From: an uncultured Muribaculaceae bacterium
Lineage (GTDB): Bacteria > Bacteroidota > Bacteroidia > Bacteroidales > Muribaculaceae
Assembly (NCBI GenBank): GCA_910586565.1
Contig: CAJUIT010000007.1
Location: forward strand, 62,001-126,000
Length of the DNA: 64,000 nt
Direction: 5' to 3'
The translations under genes were made by a program, and so were the position numbers. A model generated the notes under the pieces. It had not been told where the DNA came from. It did no database searches and worked only from the letters and a program-made list of their open reading frames with translations. Positions 17,647-27,043 of this stretch are shown here, piece by piece (positions within the stretch are counted from its first letter, which is position 1; each line of letters starts with the position of its first letter).

Positions 17647-18640
17647 CCTTTGCGGGGCGCACACCTTTGAGTGTGCGGATTATGCGGTAGGCCGGTCGCC
17701 AGAACACCGAAGTGACGAATTTAAGTGTCGGGCCGCCATGAAGAAGATAGTAGAACCCTATTCTCGCCGACAACGGAACCCGCTTCGAGTGAATCGCGTC
17801 GTTCACGATTTTGCGGTAGCGGCGGTTGAAGGTGGATATGTCGTTGATTTGGTCGCGTTCGAGCCACACTTTGTAGAGCTGACGGATAACGTCGGTGTAG
17901 CGGTGTTTGCGGCTGATGCGCGGAATGTATTCCTCAAGGATGGTGAGGCGTGAGAATGCGCTCGCATCCTTCACTTTCGCACTTGTGATTGAATTTTTGT
18001 TGAGATAGTAGATGTAGGTGGGGGCGTTGCAGAATGCAATCGACGTTATCTGCGCGGCATGGGCAAGGCGCCACTGGTGGTCCTCATGCACTATCCCCTC
18101 GCGAAACCACAACCCTTTGTCGACGAACCATTGGCGGCGGTAGAGCTTGTTCCATGCGGTTTCGGGCACATCTGTAAGCACGTGTTCCTCAATCCATTCG
18201 CGGTTGGTTGTATATGCCGGAAACTGATAGTTGGTGGTGTCGAGGTAGCGCCACATCTCTTGCGTCACCACAAGATTACCCTGCACGATGTCGACACCCG
18301 GATAGCGTTCGGCCACCGCTGTGAGCTGCTCCATGCAGTCGTGGGTGATTTCATCGTCGCTGTCGAGGAAATAGAGGTAGTCGCCCGTGGCATGAAGCAC
18401 CCCGGTGTTTCGTGCTCCCGAGAGCCCTTTGTTGACTTCATGTTTCAGAAACATGAAGCTGATGGGGCCGTTGTAGGCCGCGACCGCCTCACGAGCCATT
18501 TCCATGCTGCGGTCGCCACCGCAGTCATCAACCAATATACATTCCATCTCCCCTTTCCACGTTTGGGAGAAAACCGATTTGAGGCAACGGTCGATGTAGG
18601 GCTCGACTTTATAGACCGGGATGATGATTGAAATCTTCAT
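17630..18640 (-). CDS. Family 2 glycosyltransferase
   Basis: A 336-residue GT-A enzyme starting directly at KISIIIPVYKVEPYIDRCLKSVF, with LVDDCGGDRSME, NKGLSGARNTG and LDSDDE. The region GIVHEDHQWRLAHAA carries the usual ED..W acceptor-side motif. The ATG at 18640 is preferred to an upstream reading to 18733, which would overlap the promoter. Its 3' end overlaps the convergent GT2 gene by 17 nt. Probably surface polysaccharide assembly. Confidence 0.88.
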   Translation of the reverse strand: MKISIIIPVYKVEPYIDRCLKSVFSQTWKGEMECILVDDCGGDRSMEMAREAVAAYNGPISFMFLKHEVNKGLSGARNTGVLHATGDYLYFLDSDDEITHDCMEQLTAVAERYPGVDIVQGNLVVTQEMWRYLDTTNYQFPAYTTNREWIEEHVLTDVPETAWNKLYRRQWFVDKGLWFREGIVHEDHQWRLAHAAQITSIAFCNAPTYIYYLNKNSITSAKVKDASAFSRLTILEEYIPRISRKHRYTDVIRQLYKVWLERDQINDISTFNRRYRKIVNDAIHSKRVPLSARIGFYYLLHGGPTLKFVTSVFWRPAYRIIRTLKGVRPAKVSNDA

Positions 18641-18689
18641 GGCGATTAGTGTGAGGCTTGTAGGTGTGAGGCTTGTTTCTTGTTTCTTG

Positions 18690-18717
18690 CAAATATACCC
18701 AAATTGAGGTAAATTTG
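18690..18717. promoter_or_regulatory. Divergent -7 boxes for GT2 (minus) and pyruvyl transferase (plus)
   Basis: CAAATATA at 18690-18697 reads TATATTTG on the minus strand, 50 nt before the ATG at 18640. TAAATTTG at 18710-18717 lies 24 nt before the ATG at 18741. The two promoters are only 12 nt apart, so divergent expression may be mutually exclusive. Confidence 0.5.
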
Positions 18718-18740
18718 CAAAAAGCAAACACATCTATCTT

Positions 18741-19697
18741 ATGCCTACGCTCTCACTTGCCGACATTGAAAAGCTCAGAAATATTCTCAGCGACAGGATT
18801 AAGCCTCTTATTCCCGGCGATTACGCTTTACTTGACCTGCCTTATCATGAAAATTTGGGCGACACTATGATATGGGAAGGGGAGCGTTGTTTCCTCTCAA
18901 CACTTCCGGGTAAGTGTGTGTATGCCTCGGGGAAAGACACATTCAATCCCAAAGGCAAAATCAAAGCCGACACCACAATTCTTTTGCATGGGGGCGGAAA
19001 CTGGGGGGATCTCTGGCCCGAGCATCATGAGTTCCGTAAACAAGTGATAATAACTCATCCGCATCATCGCATTGTTGTGATGCCGCAGAGTGTGTGCTAC
19101 ACTTCGCCCGAGGCGTTGAAAGCCGATGTGAAATTCTTCTCCGACTATCCCGACGTTATAATCTGTGTGCGCGACAAGGAATCGTTCCGCATCCTTTCGG
19201 AGGCATTGCCCAACCCGATTATCCTTGTGCCCGACACGGCTTTCTTTATCGACTGCGCCCGCCGCGATGAGGAACGGAAACCGACAGGGCGCACGCTCTA
19301 CGCCCGCCGTCTCGACAAGGAGGTGAACCCACATGCCGATGTGTCGGGCATCCCTGCCGATGCCGAGGTGCACGACTGGCCTTCGATTGAATTCCCCTCC
19401 GACGAGCTCCCCCGCAAATTGCGCAGGAGGCTGCGGTGGTGCCGCAGGTTGAAGCGCTTCACCGGCATCGACCGCTCAAAAACGGTGACCGACCGCTTCT
19501 GGGCCAATGTTGCCCGTCCGCGCTATGTTGCCGATGCGTTTGCCTTTGTAAAGGATTACGATGTTGTGTGGTCAACGCGATTGCACATTGCCATTGCGGC
19601 GCTTCTTCTCGGCCGCGAGGTTCATGTGGTTGACAACTCCTACCGCAAAACCCTTAATTTTCTCGAAACTTGGTTTCACGACCGCAGCTGGCGGTAA
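18741..19697 (+). CDS. Polysaccharide pyruvyl transferase family protein
   Basis: A 318-residue cytosolic enzyme. Family motifs are YHENLGDTMIWEG near residue 38, LLHGGGNWGDLWP near 83, VVMPQSV near 112 and WSTRLHIAIAALLLGREV near the C-terminus, whose RLH is the conserved catalytic or donor-site signature. Members transfer pyruvate from phosphoenolpyruvate to exopolysaccharide sugars as ketals (CsaB/WcaK/ExoV group). It lies 15 nt before another GT2 gene on the same strand, suggesting a two-gene unit for a pyruvylated surface glycan. Confidence 0.88.
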   Translation: MPTLSLADIEKLRNILSDRIKPLIPGDYALLDLPYHENLGDTMIWEGERCFLSTLPGKCVYASGKDTFNPKGKIKADTTILLHGGGNWGDLWPEHHEFRKQVIITHPHHRIVVMPQSVCYTSPEALKADVKFFSDYPDVIICVRDKESFRILSEALPNPIILVPDTAFFIDCARRDEERKPTGRTLYARRLDKEVNPHADVSGIPADAEVHDWPSIEFPSDELPRKLRRRLRWCRRLKRFTGIDRSKTVTDRFWANVARPRYVADAFAFVKDYDVVWSTRLHIAIAALLLGREVHVVDNSYRKTLNFLETWFHDRSWR

Positions 19698-19712
19698 AAA
19701 ATCCATTTGGAC

Positions 19713-20546
19713 ATGCATCATTCCCGTTTACAACCGGCAGCCGGCAATCCGGTAGTGTCAATTATTATGACGGCTTACAAACAGGCGTCGTTCATAGAGG
19801 AAAGCATCCGTTCGGTTCTTTCGCAAACCTGCGAGAATTGGGAGCTTGTTATTGTTGACGACGGGAGCCCCGACAATGTTGGTGAGGTGGTGCGCCCTTT
19901 TGTGGAGCAAGATGACAGAATCAAGTTTTATCACACGGAAAACCGCGGGGTAAGTGCGGCCAGGAATTTCGGAGTTAGCCGCAGTTGCGGAGAGTTTATT
20001 CTGCCCCTTGATGCCGATGATGTTATAAAGGACTCATATATAGAGGAGTGTCTGGCCATGTTCCGTGAGTTTCCCGATGCGAAAGTTGTGTATTGCCAAT
20101 GGGAATATTTCGGTGTGACAACAGACACGCCGCCGTTAAGCTATAAAGGATACAAAAACCTGTTGCTCGACAACAGCATTTTCAACACTGCCATGTTCAG
20201 GCGCAGTGATTGGAACCGAACCGGGGGATGGGATGAGAACATTATGGTGGGACGCGAGGATTGGGAGTTCTGGATTCGGCTGCTCGATGAGAATGCAGTT
20301 GTTGTGCAGATTCAGAAGCCGCTGTTCCGCTATCGGATAAAAGCACAATCGCGCAATGTGACCGCAAAAACGCGCGAAGCTACATTTTCCACCGATGACT
20401 ATGTGTATTGCAAGCACAACGCCCTCTACAGAAAATTTTTCGGAGGGAGCGCCATCGATAATATCAAATATCGGGAACGGATGTTGGGTGAGCATCCGAA
20501 GCCGCTCTTTAGCCGCATTTGGCGCGCAGCGCTCAAGCGCGAATAA
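19713..20546 (+). CDS. Family 2 glycosyltransferase
   Basis: A 277-residue GT-A enzyme. It has VVSIIMTAYKQASFIEESIRSVLSQTCENWELVIVDDGSPDN, NRGVSAARNFGVS and LDADD, then GGWDENIMVGREDWEFWIRL, a classic acceptor-side ED motif. I chose the ATG at 19713; a TTG at 19707 would add two residues. Probably co-transcribed with the pyruvyl transferase just upstream. Confidence 0.88.
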   Translation: MHHSRLQPAAGNPVVSIIMTAYKQASFIEESIRSVLSQTCENWELVIVDDGSPDNVGEVVRPFVEQDDRIKFYHTENRGVSAARNFGVSRSCGEFILPLDADDVIKDSYIEECLAMFREFPDAKVVYCQWEYFGVTTDTPPLSYKGYKNLLLDNSIFNTAMFRRSDWNRTGGWDENIMVGREDWEFWIRLLDENAVVVQIQKPLFRYRIKAQSRNVTAKTREATFSTDDYVYCKHNALYRKFFGGSAIDNIKYRERMLGEHPKPLFSRIWRAALKRE

Positions 20547-20697
20547 GCATTTCCTGTCGATTTTTTGCCAAATGGCGGAATAAAATCCGTCCAAATGCCC
20601 GGGTAAAAATCGGCCAAATGGCGGAATGAGCTTAGAATGTAGATGCTTTGTGCTTGGTTTTTAGGTAAATAGATAATTGGGGAAGAATATGGAAGGC

Positions 20698-20874
20698 GGG
20701 TGTGTCATAACGGCTCGTCTGGGTCGTCGCTTGCGGGATTCGGTCTCGGTCACGTACCTCAGTACGCTCCCATCGGCCTCACCCACAAGCTCCTACCATC
20801 CAAACCATTCTGACAGCACCCTCCCTGCTTAGACTCCAAAGGCGGTGTGTCATGAATTTTGACACACCGCCTTT
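20698..20874 (+). repeat. 176-bp dispersed element, copy 1
   Basis: Nearly identical to 61730-61905, with about nine differences by eye and in the same orientation. It begins GGGTGTGTCA and contains the block GGTCACGTACCTCAGTACGC. It ends in a 14-bp hairpin, AAAGGCGGTGTGTC / GACACACCGCCTTT (20838-20874). No ORF spans it. The remaining gap from 20547 to 20971 holds AAATGGCGGAAT repeats around 20570-20630 and a second terminator-like hairpin. Confidence 0.85.
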
Positions 20875-20910
20875 AATTGCGAAAGAAATTTTTGGCAGGG
20901 GGATAAAGCA

Positions 20911-20953
20911 AAGCGGTGTGCCGAAAGTTTTGTTGCAATTCGGCACACCGCTT
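20911..20953 (-). terminator. Hairpin terminator downstream of ferritin
   Basis: Perfect 15-bp arms, AAGCGGTGTGCCGAA and TTCGGCACACCGCTT, with a 13-nt loop, 19 nt beyond the ferritin stop. It is followed on the minus strand by a T-rich stretch. Confidence 0.75.
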
Positions 20954-20971
20954 GTTGAAGTTTGACGGGGA

Positions 20972-21493
20972 TTATTCTTTGGAGGCGAGGGGAGTGGGGG
21001 TGGTGTAGGTGCGGGTGGCGAGCTCTTTGTCGAGCATGTAGAGGCCGTAGCCGTTGTCGCCGATTTTTTCGAGGGCGTCGATGTAGCCGCGGGCGGTGTC
21101 TTCCTCCTCAACCTGCTCGTTGATGAACCACTGGAGCATGTTTTGTGTGGCGTAGTCCTTCTCCTCAACGGCAACAGAGAAGATGTTGTTGATGAGGGAG
21201 GTTACTTTCTGTTCGTGGGCGAGGGTAGCCTTGAATGCATCGAGGGGAGATGCCCATTCGGTGTCGACGGCGTCGATGGGGGCGAGAAGCACCTTTCCGT
21301 CGCGTGAGTTTACGTAGTTCATGAAAATGGTGGCGTGATCCTGTTCTTCCTTGAACTGGATTGCAAACCAGTTGGCGATGCCTGCATAGCCTTTGTTGGC
21401 GAAGTGCATCGACATTGAAAGATAGAGATAGGCCGACCAAAATTCGGCATTGATCTGAGCGTTAATCGCTTCTTCAACTTTTTTGATAAGCAT
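20972..21493 (-). CDS. ftnA: Non-heme ferritin
   Basis: A 173-residue iron-storage protein. The four-helix ferritin fold is clear: INAEFWSAYLYLSMSMHFANKGYAGIANWFAIQFKEEQDHATIFMNYV carries ferroxidase ligands (Glu near 17, Glu near 50, His near 53), and WFINEQVEEEDTARG supplies further carboxylates. Twenty-four such subunits would form a shell that oxidises and stores iron. The region after the last helix is short and polar. No Fur or PerR box was identified upstream; the start is preceded by an AT-rich TTTTGAGTTTT tract. Confidence 0.94.
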   Translation of the reverse strand: MLIKKVEEAINAQINAEFWSAYLYLSMSMHFANKGYAGIANWFAIQFKEEQDHATIFMNYVNSRDGKVLLAPIDAVDTEWASPLDAFKATLAHEQKVTSLINNIFSVAVEEKDYATQNMLQWFINEQVEEEDTARGYIDALEKIGDNGYGLYMLDKELATRTYTTPTPLASKE

Positions 21494-21677
21494 GGGTGGT
21501 ATGGTTTTGAGTTTTGAGTTTTAAGTTTTTAGATTTGAGACGAAAGACAAAAAGACAAAAGACGAAAGCGAGAATAGTTTTTAGTTTTCAGTTTTTAGAG
21601 GCTTCGCCGAATGCTGACTTCTGGCTTCTTTCCTCTCACTTCTGGCTTCTGGCTTCTGACTTCTGACTTCTGACTTC
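21494..21677. repeat. A-rich GACGAAAGAC module and heptamer array between ferritin and the barrel gene
   Basis: A GACGAAAGACAAAAAGAC module (about 21539-21599) and half of the REP unit (GGCTTCGCCGAATG, about 21601-21615) are followed by CTTCTGA heptamers (21612-21681). The heptamers reach the stop codon of the minus-strand barrel gene. Nothing else is seen. Confidence 0.8.
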
Positions 21678-22199
21678 TTAGAATTGGTAAGAGATTTTTG
21701 CAAGGATGTTGCAACCTCCGAATTCCTTGATGATGACGTAGTCGGCCGAGAGATCGAGTCGCAGGGTGGATGAGATGTTCAATCCGAAGCCGGCACCGAC
21801 GTTGAGACCGAAACGGCTCACGCGCGAGGTTACGTCGGCATCGTCGTTGGCGGTTTTCCCGTTGTGAAAACTCCAGCTCGAATAGTTGATGCCTGCCAGC
21901 GGATAAAATTCCCATTTTCCCGACAACGGTACGGGAACATGTGCATTCACATTGAGGAGCAATGCATCTTGTTTGTTATGCCGGAACACATAGTTCACGC
22001 TCGGCGCAAGGCGGAAATGCTTGCTGAAGCGGTAGGTGAACTCGATGCCTGCCATGCCGCTTTTGTTCTTTGTGGTGTAGCCGGCCTCGACTCCGAGGGT
22101 TTTCTCTCCCGAATAATCATCGGCCGATGATAGCTGCGGCATGGCTGCAATGCAAAAAAAAGCGGCAACCGCCTTGGCTGTGTTATGGTTGAATTTCAT
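21678..22199 (-). CDS. Small outer-membrane beta-barrel protein (porin-like)
   Basis: A 173-residue exported protein. A signal peptide (NTAKAVAAFFCIAAMPQLSSA, cleavage near 26) precedes about eight amphipathic strands of alternating polarity (LGVEAGYTT, GIEFTYRFSKHFRLAPSVNYVFR, FYPLAGINYSSW, GLNVGAGFGLNISSTLRLDLSADYVII) and ends with KISYQF, a terminal-Phe barrel signature. It resembles OmpA/OmpX-like single-domain barrels of Bacteroidetes. Substrate or role is unknown. It has its own -7 box at 22263-22270. Confidence 0.8.
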   Translation of the reverse strand: MKFNHNTAKAVAAFFCIAAMPQLSSADDYSGEKTLGVEAGYTTKNKSGMAGIEFTYRFSKHFRLAPSVNYVFRHNKQDALLLNVNAHVPVPLSGKWEFYPLAGINYSSWSFHNGKTANDDADVTSRVSRFGLNVGAGFGLNISSTLRLDLSADYVIIKEFGGCNILAKISYQF

Positions 22200-22262
22200 T
22201 GTGGGTTAGTGAATATGTGCTTTGTCCGTTGTCGGGCTCAGGAGCATCTGACAACGTTTTAA

Positions 22263-22270
22263 CAAAGGTA
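22263..22270 (-). promoter_or_regulatory. Probable -7 box (TACCTTTG) for the beta-barrel gene
   Basis: TACCTTTG on the reverse strand, about 64 nt before the ATG. For the divergent tamB, only a weaker TAACTTCG (22311-22318) is seen, about 6 nt before its GTG. Confidence 0.45.
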
Positions 22271-22323
22271 ACTATTCCCCCCGACATACCCAACAAAACG
22301 GAAAAAATCCTTAACTTCGCATT

Positions 22324-25300
22324 GTGAAATTGCTTTACCGAGTTTTACGCTTTCTGGCGGTCATCATTCTGTGTGTTGCAGTGGTGTTGCCCGCCATTAC
22401 CTACGTGGGCCTTTCGCTCACGCCGGTGCAACGTCGCATAGCCGACCGCTGCGAGGTTGAGCTTTCGCGTTTGCTCGGGAGTGAGGTGACAATCGGCGGT
22501 CTCGGCATAATCCCTTTCAACAGGGTTGTGTTGCGCGATGTGGCGGTAACTACAGCGCCGGGCGACACAGCGCTGAAAGTTAGGCAGATGGGGGCGGGTG
22601 TGAGGCTGTGGAGCCTTGTGACCGACGACCCCGTGACGGTGACCTACGTTGAACTTATCGGGATGGACGCGCGGCTTCACCGCGACAGTATAGGGGCTCC
22701 GCTCAACATCGCACCCATTATCGAGGCATTGAAGCCGAAGAAACCGTCGGCAACACCAACCCTGTTCGACCTCAAGGTGAACACCGTGTTGCTGAGGGCT
22801 TCGAGAGTGCGCTATGATGTTGATGACGAGGAATTCACCCCGGGTAGGTTCAATCCCAATCATATAGATGTTTCAAATCTGCGGGCCGACTTGCGGTTGC
22901 CGCGGATTAAAAACGATGATTTTTCAGTTAGCGTAAAGCGAATGGGTTGCCGTGAGCAGTCGGGGCTGCAGCTCGACAATCTCACGGTCGATGCCTCCAT
23001 CAACAACGATTCCCTCCATGTAGGCAACCTTGCGTTGGATATGCCGGCGTCGCGATTGGCGATAGCCGATTTCACGCTGGCGCTCAACGGCATAAACTCC
23101 ATTGCGGAGTCGCTTCGGAGGGGGAGCGTTGATTTGGCCGTAATCCCCGGCAGCTACCTTTCAACCTCTGATTTCACTGCCTTGCTGCCTGTTGAATTGT
23201 GCGGCGATGTGACAGTTGATTTCAACCGTTGTGAAATAAGCGGAAATGTGAATGATTTCACCGCCGACGCCTCAATCACTGCCGGTGACATTTTCCGCAT
23301 CGAGGCCGAAGGACATGGCAAAAACGCCGCCGACCGAGCCCGCCGCCACATCACACTCGACCGTTTTGTGTTGAATGCTTCGGGAAATGAAGCGCTCGCT
23401 CTGACCGATTGCAAAGGTGCCGTTAGGGAGAATCTGCGCAATCTCGTGGCGCGTCTTGCCAATGTGAAACTCACAGCGAGCGGCACCCTCGACGGAAACT
23501 CCGTCAACCTCGATGCCGACATTGAAACCGCTGCAGGGGGCTTGGCTCTGATGGCTTCGGGCAATGTGGAGGGGCGGAACGATTTATCGCTGGAGGCTGA
23601 ACTCACCACCACAGGCCCTGTTGCGCTTGATGCAATCACCGGAAATCAAGCATTCGGGGAAGTGGAGGGCACGCTGACCGCCAACGCATCCATCCGTGGA
23701 AACCGCCGCAGCGGTGAAGCAGTGCTTGACGTGGAGCGGTTGCAGTTCAGGAATGCTGACTACACCGATGTGGAGGTGCGCGCCGAGTTGGCCGATGACA
23801 TTGTGAGCGGACGTGTAGCGGTTGATAACGATGCCGTGGCTCTGGCTCTCGAGGGGGCCTGGTCGTTGGCACGAACCTCGAAGTTGGTGGAGCTTCGCGG
23901 AAAAGTTGACCGCTTTGTGCCTTCAGAACTTAATTTGTGGAACAAATATCCCGGCGGGAATTTTGCCGGTGCAGTTGATATAGCGCTTTCGGGCGACCGG
24001 CTCGAAAAACTCACAGGCTCGGCTGCGCTGACCGAGGTGGGGCTATCCCTCCCCGAGGGGGAATCGTTTACCCTGCACTCGCTTGCAGTAAATGCCGACT
24101 CAACCATCATTGAGCTGCGCAGCGACTACATCGACGGAAGCCTCACCGGCAACTACGATTTCAGAACGTTGCCAAAGGTTGGTGCCGACATCCTCTCGCA
24201 TGTATTCCCCGCCCTTACCGGCCCGGGGTTGCATCGGGAATTTGATGATAATTCGGGCAACGATTTCACTTTCAGGTTCACCATCAAGGAAACCGAAAAG
24301 CCGGCCGAATTTTTCCATCTGCCAGTGAGTGTGATTTACCCCGTGGAGATAACCGGAGCACTCAGTGATGCAACCCACGACATGGGGCTGACCATAGATG
24401 CTCCCTACCTCAGGCAGGGCACAAAACTGATTGAGAACACCCGGTTGTCGCTCGCCGTAACCGGTGCCGACGGGGTGGGTGCGCTCGACTTCACCACAAC
24501 AGCACCCACAAAGAACGGTCAATTGACGCTGGTGATGGATAACTCGGCCAAAAACGATTGCCTCACCAGCGGGCTGACGTGGAAAATCAACCGCGCAAAG
24601 GCCTACGACGGCGATGTGCGTGCAGTCACCACATTTGCCCGCGAGGAGAACAATCGACTCGTTACCAACATAAACCTCCTCCCCGGTCAGCTCACATTCA
24701 ATGACTCAACATGGCATGTGAATCCGGCGAAAATAACCGTCGACGGGCCGAAACATATAGTTATCGACGGGCTGAACGTGCATCGCGACAACCAGTTTGT
24801 GAAAATCGACGGAGTTGCCGCCGAGGATGAGGATTCAACACTCGTTGTCGACCTCCGCAATTTCAGTCTCGATTACCTGTTTGAATCGCTCGGCATCGAC
24901 AAGGTTATGCTTGGCGGCGATGCGTCGGGGGTGTTCAACGGTTCGGCGCTCCTTTCGGGCAATCCGATACTCTCAACCCCCGGGTTGAATGTCACTGCGA
25001 TAAGCTACAACAAAGTGGTGCTGGGGGATGCGCTGGTGAAAAGCCGGTGGGACGGTGAACGACGCGCCGTTACGCTCGATGCCGTAATCAATCAGTCCGA
25101 CGGACGGCAGTCGGTAATCGACGGCGCTATTTTCCCGCTCGACGAATCGCTCGATATTACCTTCAACTGCGACCACGTGAACGTTGGGTTCATGCAACCC
25201 TACATGGAGGCATTTGCCTCCGACATCACCGGCCATGCCTCGGGGCGTGCCCGCCTGTGGGGCACATTCAAATACATCGACCTCAAGGGTGATGTGTTTG

Positions 25301-26868
25301 CCGACGACCTGCGCCTGAAAGTGAACTTCACCAACACCTACTACACCGCCCGCGACTCGGTTCATTTCCGCCCGGGGCTCATCGACCTCAACGGCATCAC
25401 AATCCGCGATGCCGAGGGGCACACCGCCAACCTCAACGGTTGGGTGAAGCATAAATTCTTCAAGGAACCGAGGTTTGAATTTTCACTCACCGACGCCCAC
25501 GATTTCCTTGCCTACAATGAAACTCCGCGCGAGAACCCCGTGTGGTATGGCAAAATTTACGGCACCGGCAGCGCCTCGGTTAAGGGGTGGCCGGGACGTG
25601 TTGACATCTCGGTTGACATGGCCACCGCGCCGCGGTCGACCTTCACATTCGTGCTTTCAGATCAGGAGGTTGCCGACGAATATTCCTTCCTCACCTTCCG
25701 TGATAAAGGGAAACTTTCGGCGCAGCTCACCGACACCGTTCTGCTGCAGCGCGACACGTCGATGGACCTTGTGAACCGGCTGCGCGAACTTGTCGACGCG
25801 CACAACACCGACACCCCCTCTGACTACAACATCTCGCTGCAGATGCGCGTCACCCCCGACGCACAAATCGTTCTGGTGATGGACCCCGTGGGGGGCGACC
25901 GAATCAGAGCCTACGGCAGCGGCCACCTGCGCATGGACTACGGCTCGGCCAACAACGACCTCAAGATGTATGGCACCTACACCCTCGACCGCGGCGATTA
26001 CAACTTCACCCTTCAGGATGTGATAATCAAGGATTTCACAATCAAGAACGGAAGCGAAATTGTGTTCAACGGCGACCCCTACGGCGCCCAGCTCAACATT
26101 CAGGCCGTCTACGCGCTCAACGCCAACCTCAGCGACCTCGACGAATCGTTCCTGCAGGATAAGGACCTCAACCGCACCAACGTGCCTGTGCATGCGCTCA
26201 TGAAAGTCAACGGCGACATCCGTCAGCCCGAAATAACGTTCGACCTCGAATTCCCGACTCTCACCACCGACATCTACCGCAAGGTGCGCTCAATCATCAG
26301 CACCGACGACATGATGAACCGCCAGATAATCTATCTGCTGGCGCTCAACCGCTTCTACACCCCCGAGTATATGACCTCGACCACCAAGGGGAATGAACTC
26401 GTGTCGGTGGCATCGTCGACAATCTCGTCGCAGCTCAGCAACATGCTCGGCCAGATTTCCGACAACTGGAACATTGCCCCCACTTTCCGCAGCGACCGCG
26501 GCGACTTCTCCGACGTTGAGGTTGATGTGGCTCTGTCGTCGCGGTTGCTCAACAACCGCCTGCTGTTCAACGGCAACTTCGGCTACCGCGACAACTCGCT
26601 AAACGCCAATCAGTTTGTGGGCGATTTCGATTTGGAATATATCCTCGACCGTGAGGGGATGTGGCGTTTGAAGGCCTACAACCGCTATAACGACCAGAAC
26701 TATTACCTGCGCACCGCTACCACAACCCAAGGTGTTGGCGTGGTGTTGAAGCGCGATTTCGACAGCTTCTTCTCATTCCTTAAGGCATTCAGGAAAAAGA
26801 ACCGCAAGCAACCGACGCAGATTCCCCTCAAGCCCGGCGAGGCAAACGATTCCACAGCTGTGAAGTGA
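22324..26868 (+). CDS. tamB: TamB-family outer-membrane translocation/assembly protein (DUF490)
   Basis: A 1514-residue protein with one N-terminal membrane helix (FLAVIILCVAVVLPAITYVGLSL). It then forms a very long beta-rich AsmA/TamB-like region of repeating short strands and ends in the TamB C-terminal domain (about 1100-1480). There GSGHLRMDYGSANNDLKMYGTYTLDRGDYNFTLQDVIIKDFTIKNGSEIVFNGDPYGAQLNIQAVY is the diagnostic DUF490 block. TamB-type proteins span the periplasm and are tied to outer-membrane protein insertion or lipid transport. The start is GTG. A Pro/Lys-rich tail (RKKNRKQPTQIPLKPGE) closes the protein. No tamA partner is adjacent. Confidence 0.92.
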   Translation: MKLLYRVLRFLAVIILCVAVVLPAITYVGLSLTPVQRRIADRCEVELSRLLGSEVTIGGLGIIPFNRVVLRDVAVTTAPGDTALKVRQMGAGVRLWSLVTDDPVTVTYVELIGMDARLHRDSIGAPLNIAPIIEALKPKKPSATPTLFDLKVNTVLLRASRVRYDVDDEEFTPGRFNPNHIDVSNLRADLRLPRIKNDDFSVSVKRMGCREQSGLQLDNLTVDASINNDSLHVGNLALDMPASRLAIADFTLALNGINSIAESLRRGSVDLAVIPGSYLSTSDFTALLPVELCGDVTVDFNRCEISGNVNDFTADASITAGDIFRIEAEGHGKNAADRARRHITLDRFVLNASGNEALALTDCKGAVRENLRNLVARLANVKLTASGTLDGNSVNLDADIETAAGGLALMASGNVEGRNDLSLEAELTTTGPVALDAITGNQAFGEVEGTLTANASIRGNRRSGEAVLDVERLQFRNADYTDVEVRAELADDIVSGRVAVDNDAVALALEGAWSLARTSKLVELRGKVDRFVPSELNLWNKYPGGNFAGAVDIALSGDRLEKLTGSAALTEVGLSLPEGESFTLHSLAVNADSTIIELRSDYIDGSLTGNYDFRTLPKVGADILSHVFPALTGPGLHREFDDNSGNDFTFRFTIKETEKPAEFFHLPVSVIYPVEITGALSDATHDMGLTIDAPYLRQGTKLIENTRLSLAVTGADGVGALDFTTTAPTKNGQLTLVMDNSAKNDCLTSGLTWKINRAKAYDGDVRAVTTFAREENNRLVTNINLLPGQLTFNDSTWHVNPAKITVDGPKHIVIDGLNVHRDNQFVKIDGVAAEDEDSTLVVDLRNFSLDYLFESLGIDKVMLGGDASGVFNGSALLSGNPILSTPGLNVTAISYNKVVLGDALVKSRWDGERRAVTLDAVINQSDGRQSVIDGAIFPLDESLDITFNCDHVNVGFMQPYMEAFASDITGHASGRARLWGTFKYIDLKGDVFADDLRLKVNFTNTYYTARDSVHFRPGLIDLNGITIRDAEGHTANLNGWVKHKFFKEPRFEFSLTDAHDFLAYNETPRENPVWYGKIYGTGSASVKGWPGRVDISVDMATAPRSTFTFVLSDQEVADEYSFLTFRDKGKLSAQLTDTVLLQRDTSMDLVNRLRELVDAHNTDTPSDYNISLQMRVTPDAQIVLVMDPVGGDRIRAYGSGHLRMDYGSANNDLKMYGTYTLDRGDYNFTLQDVIIKDFTIKNGSEIVFNGDPYGAQLNIQAVYALNANLSDLDESFLQDKDLNRTNVPVHALMKVNGDIRQPEITFDLEFPTLTTDIYRKVRSIISTDDMMNRQIIYLLALNRFYTPEYMTSTTKGNELVSVASSTISSQLSNMLGQISDNWNIAPTFRSDRGDFSDVEVDVALSSRLLNNRLLFNGNFGYRDNSLNANQFVGDFDLEYILDREGMWRLKAYNRYNDQNYYLRTATTTQGVGVVLKRDFDSFFSFLKAFRKKNRKQPTQIPLKPGEANDSTAVK

Positions 26869-26982
26869 CTCAGTCGGAGCCGGTGACGGGCGTTTGCCTG
26901 CTGTGAACGCGGCTCACCACCTTTTTGCGTGCAAATGATGCCAAAAGCGGCCAATCGTGCGGCGGATTTGCAGAAAATTGCG

Positions 26983-26990
26983 TAATTTTG
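26983..26990 (+). promoter_or_regulatory. Probable -7 box (TAATTTTG) for pyrE
   Basis: TAATTTTG lies 54 nt before the ATG at 27044. It supports this start rather than the longer reading from 26957, which would lie upstream of the promoter. Confidence 0.55.
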
Positions 26991-27043
26991 TAGCGGTGAC
27001 AGAAGGTGCTGTTGCCCCAAATGATAAAAAACTGCCAAGCAAG

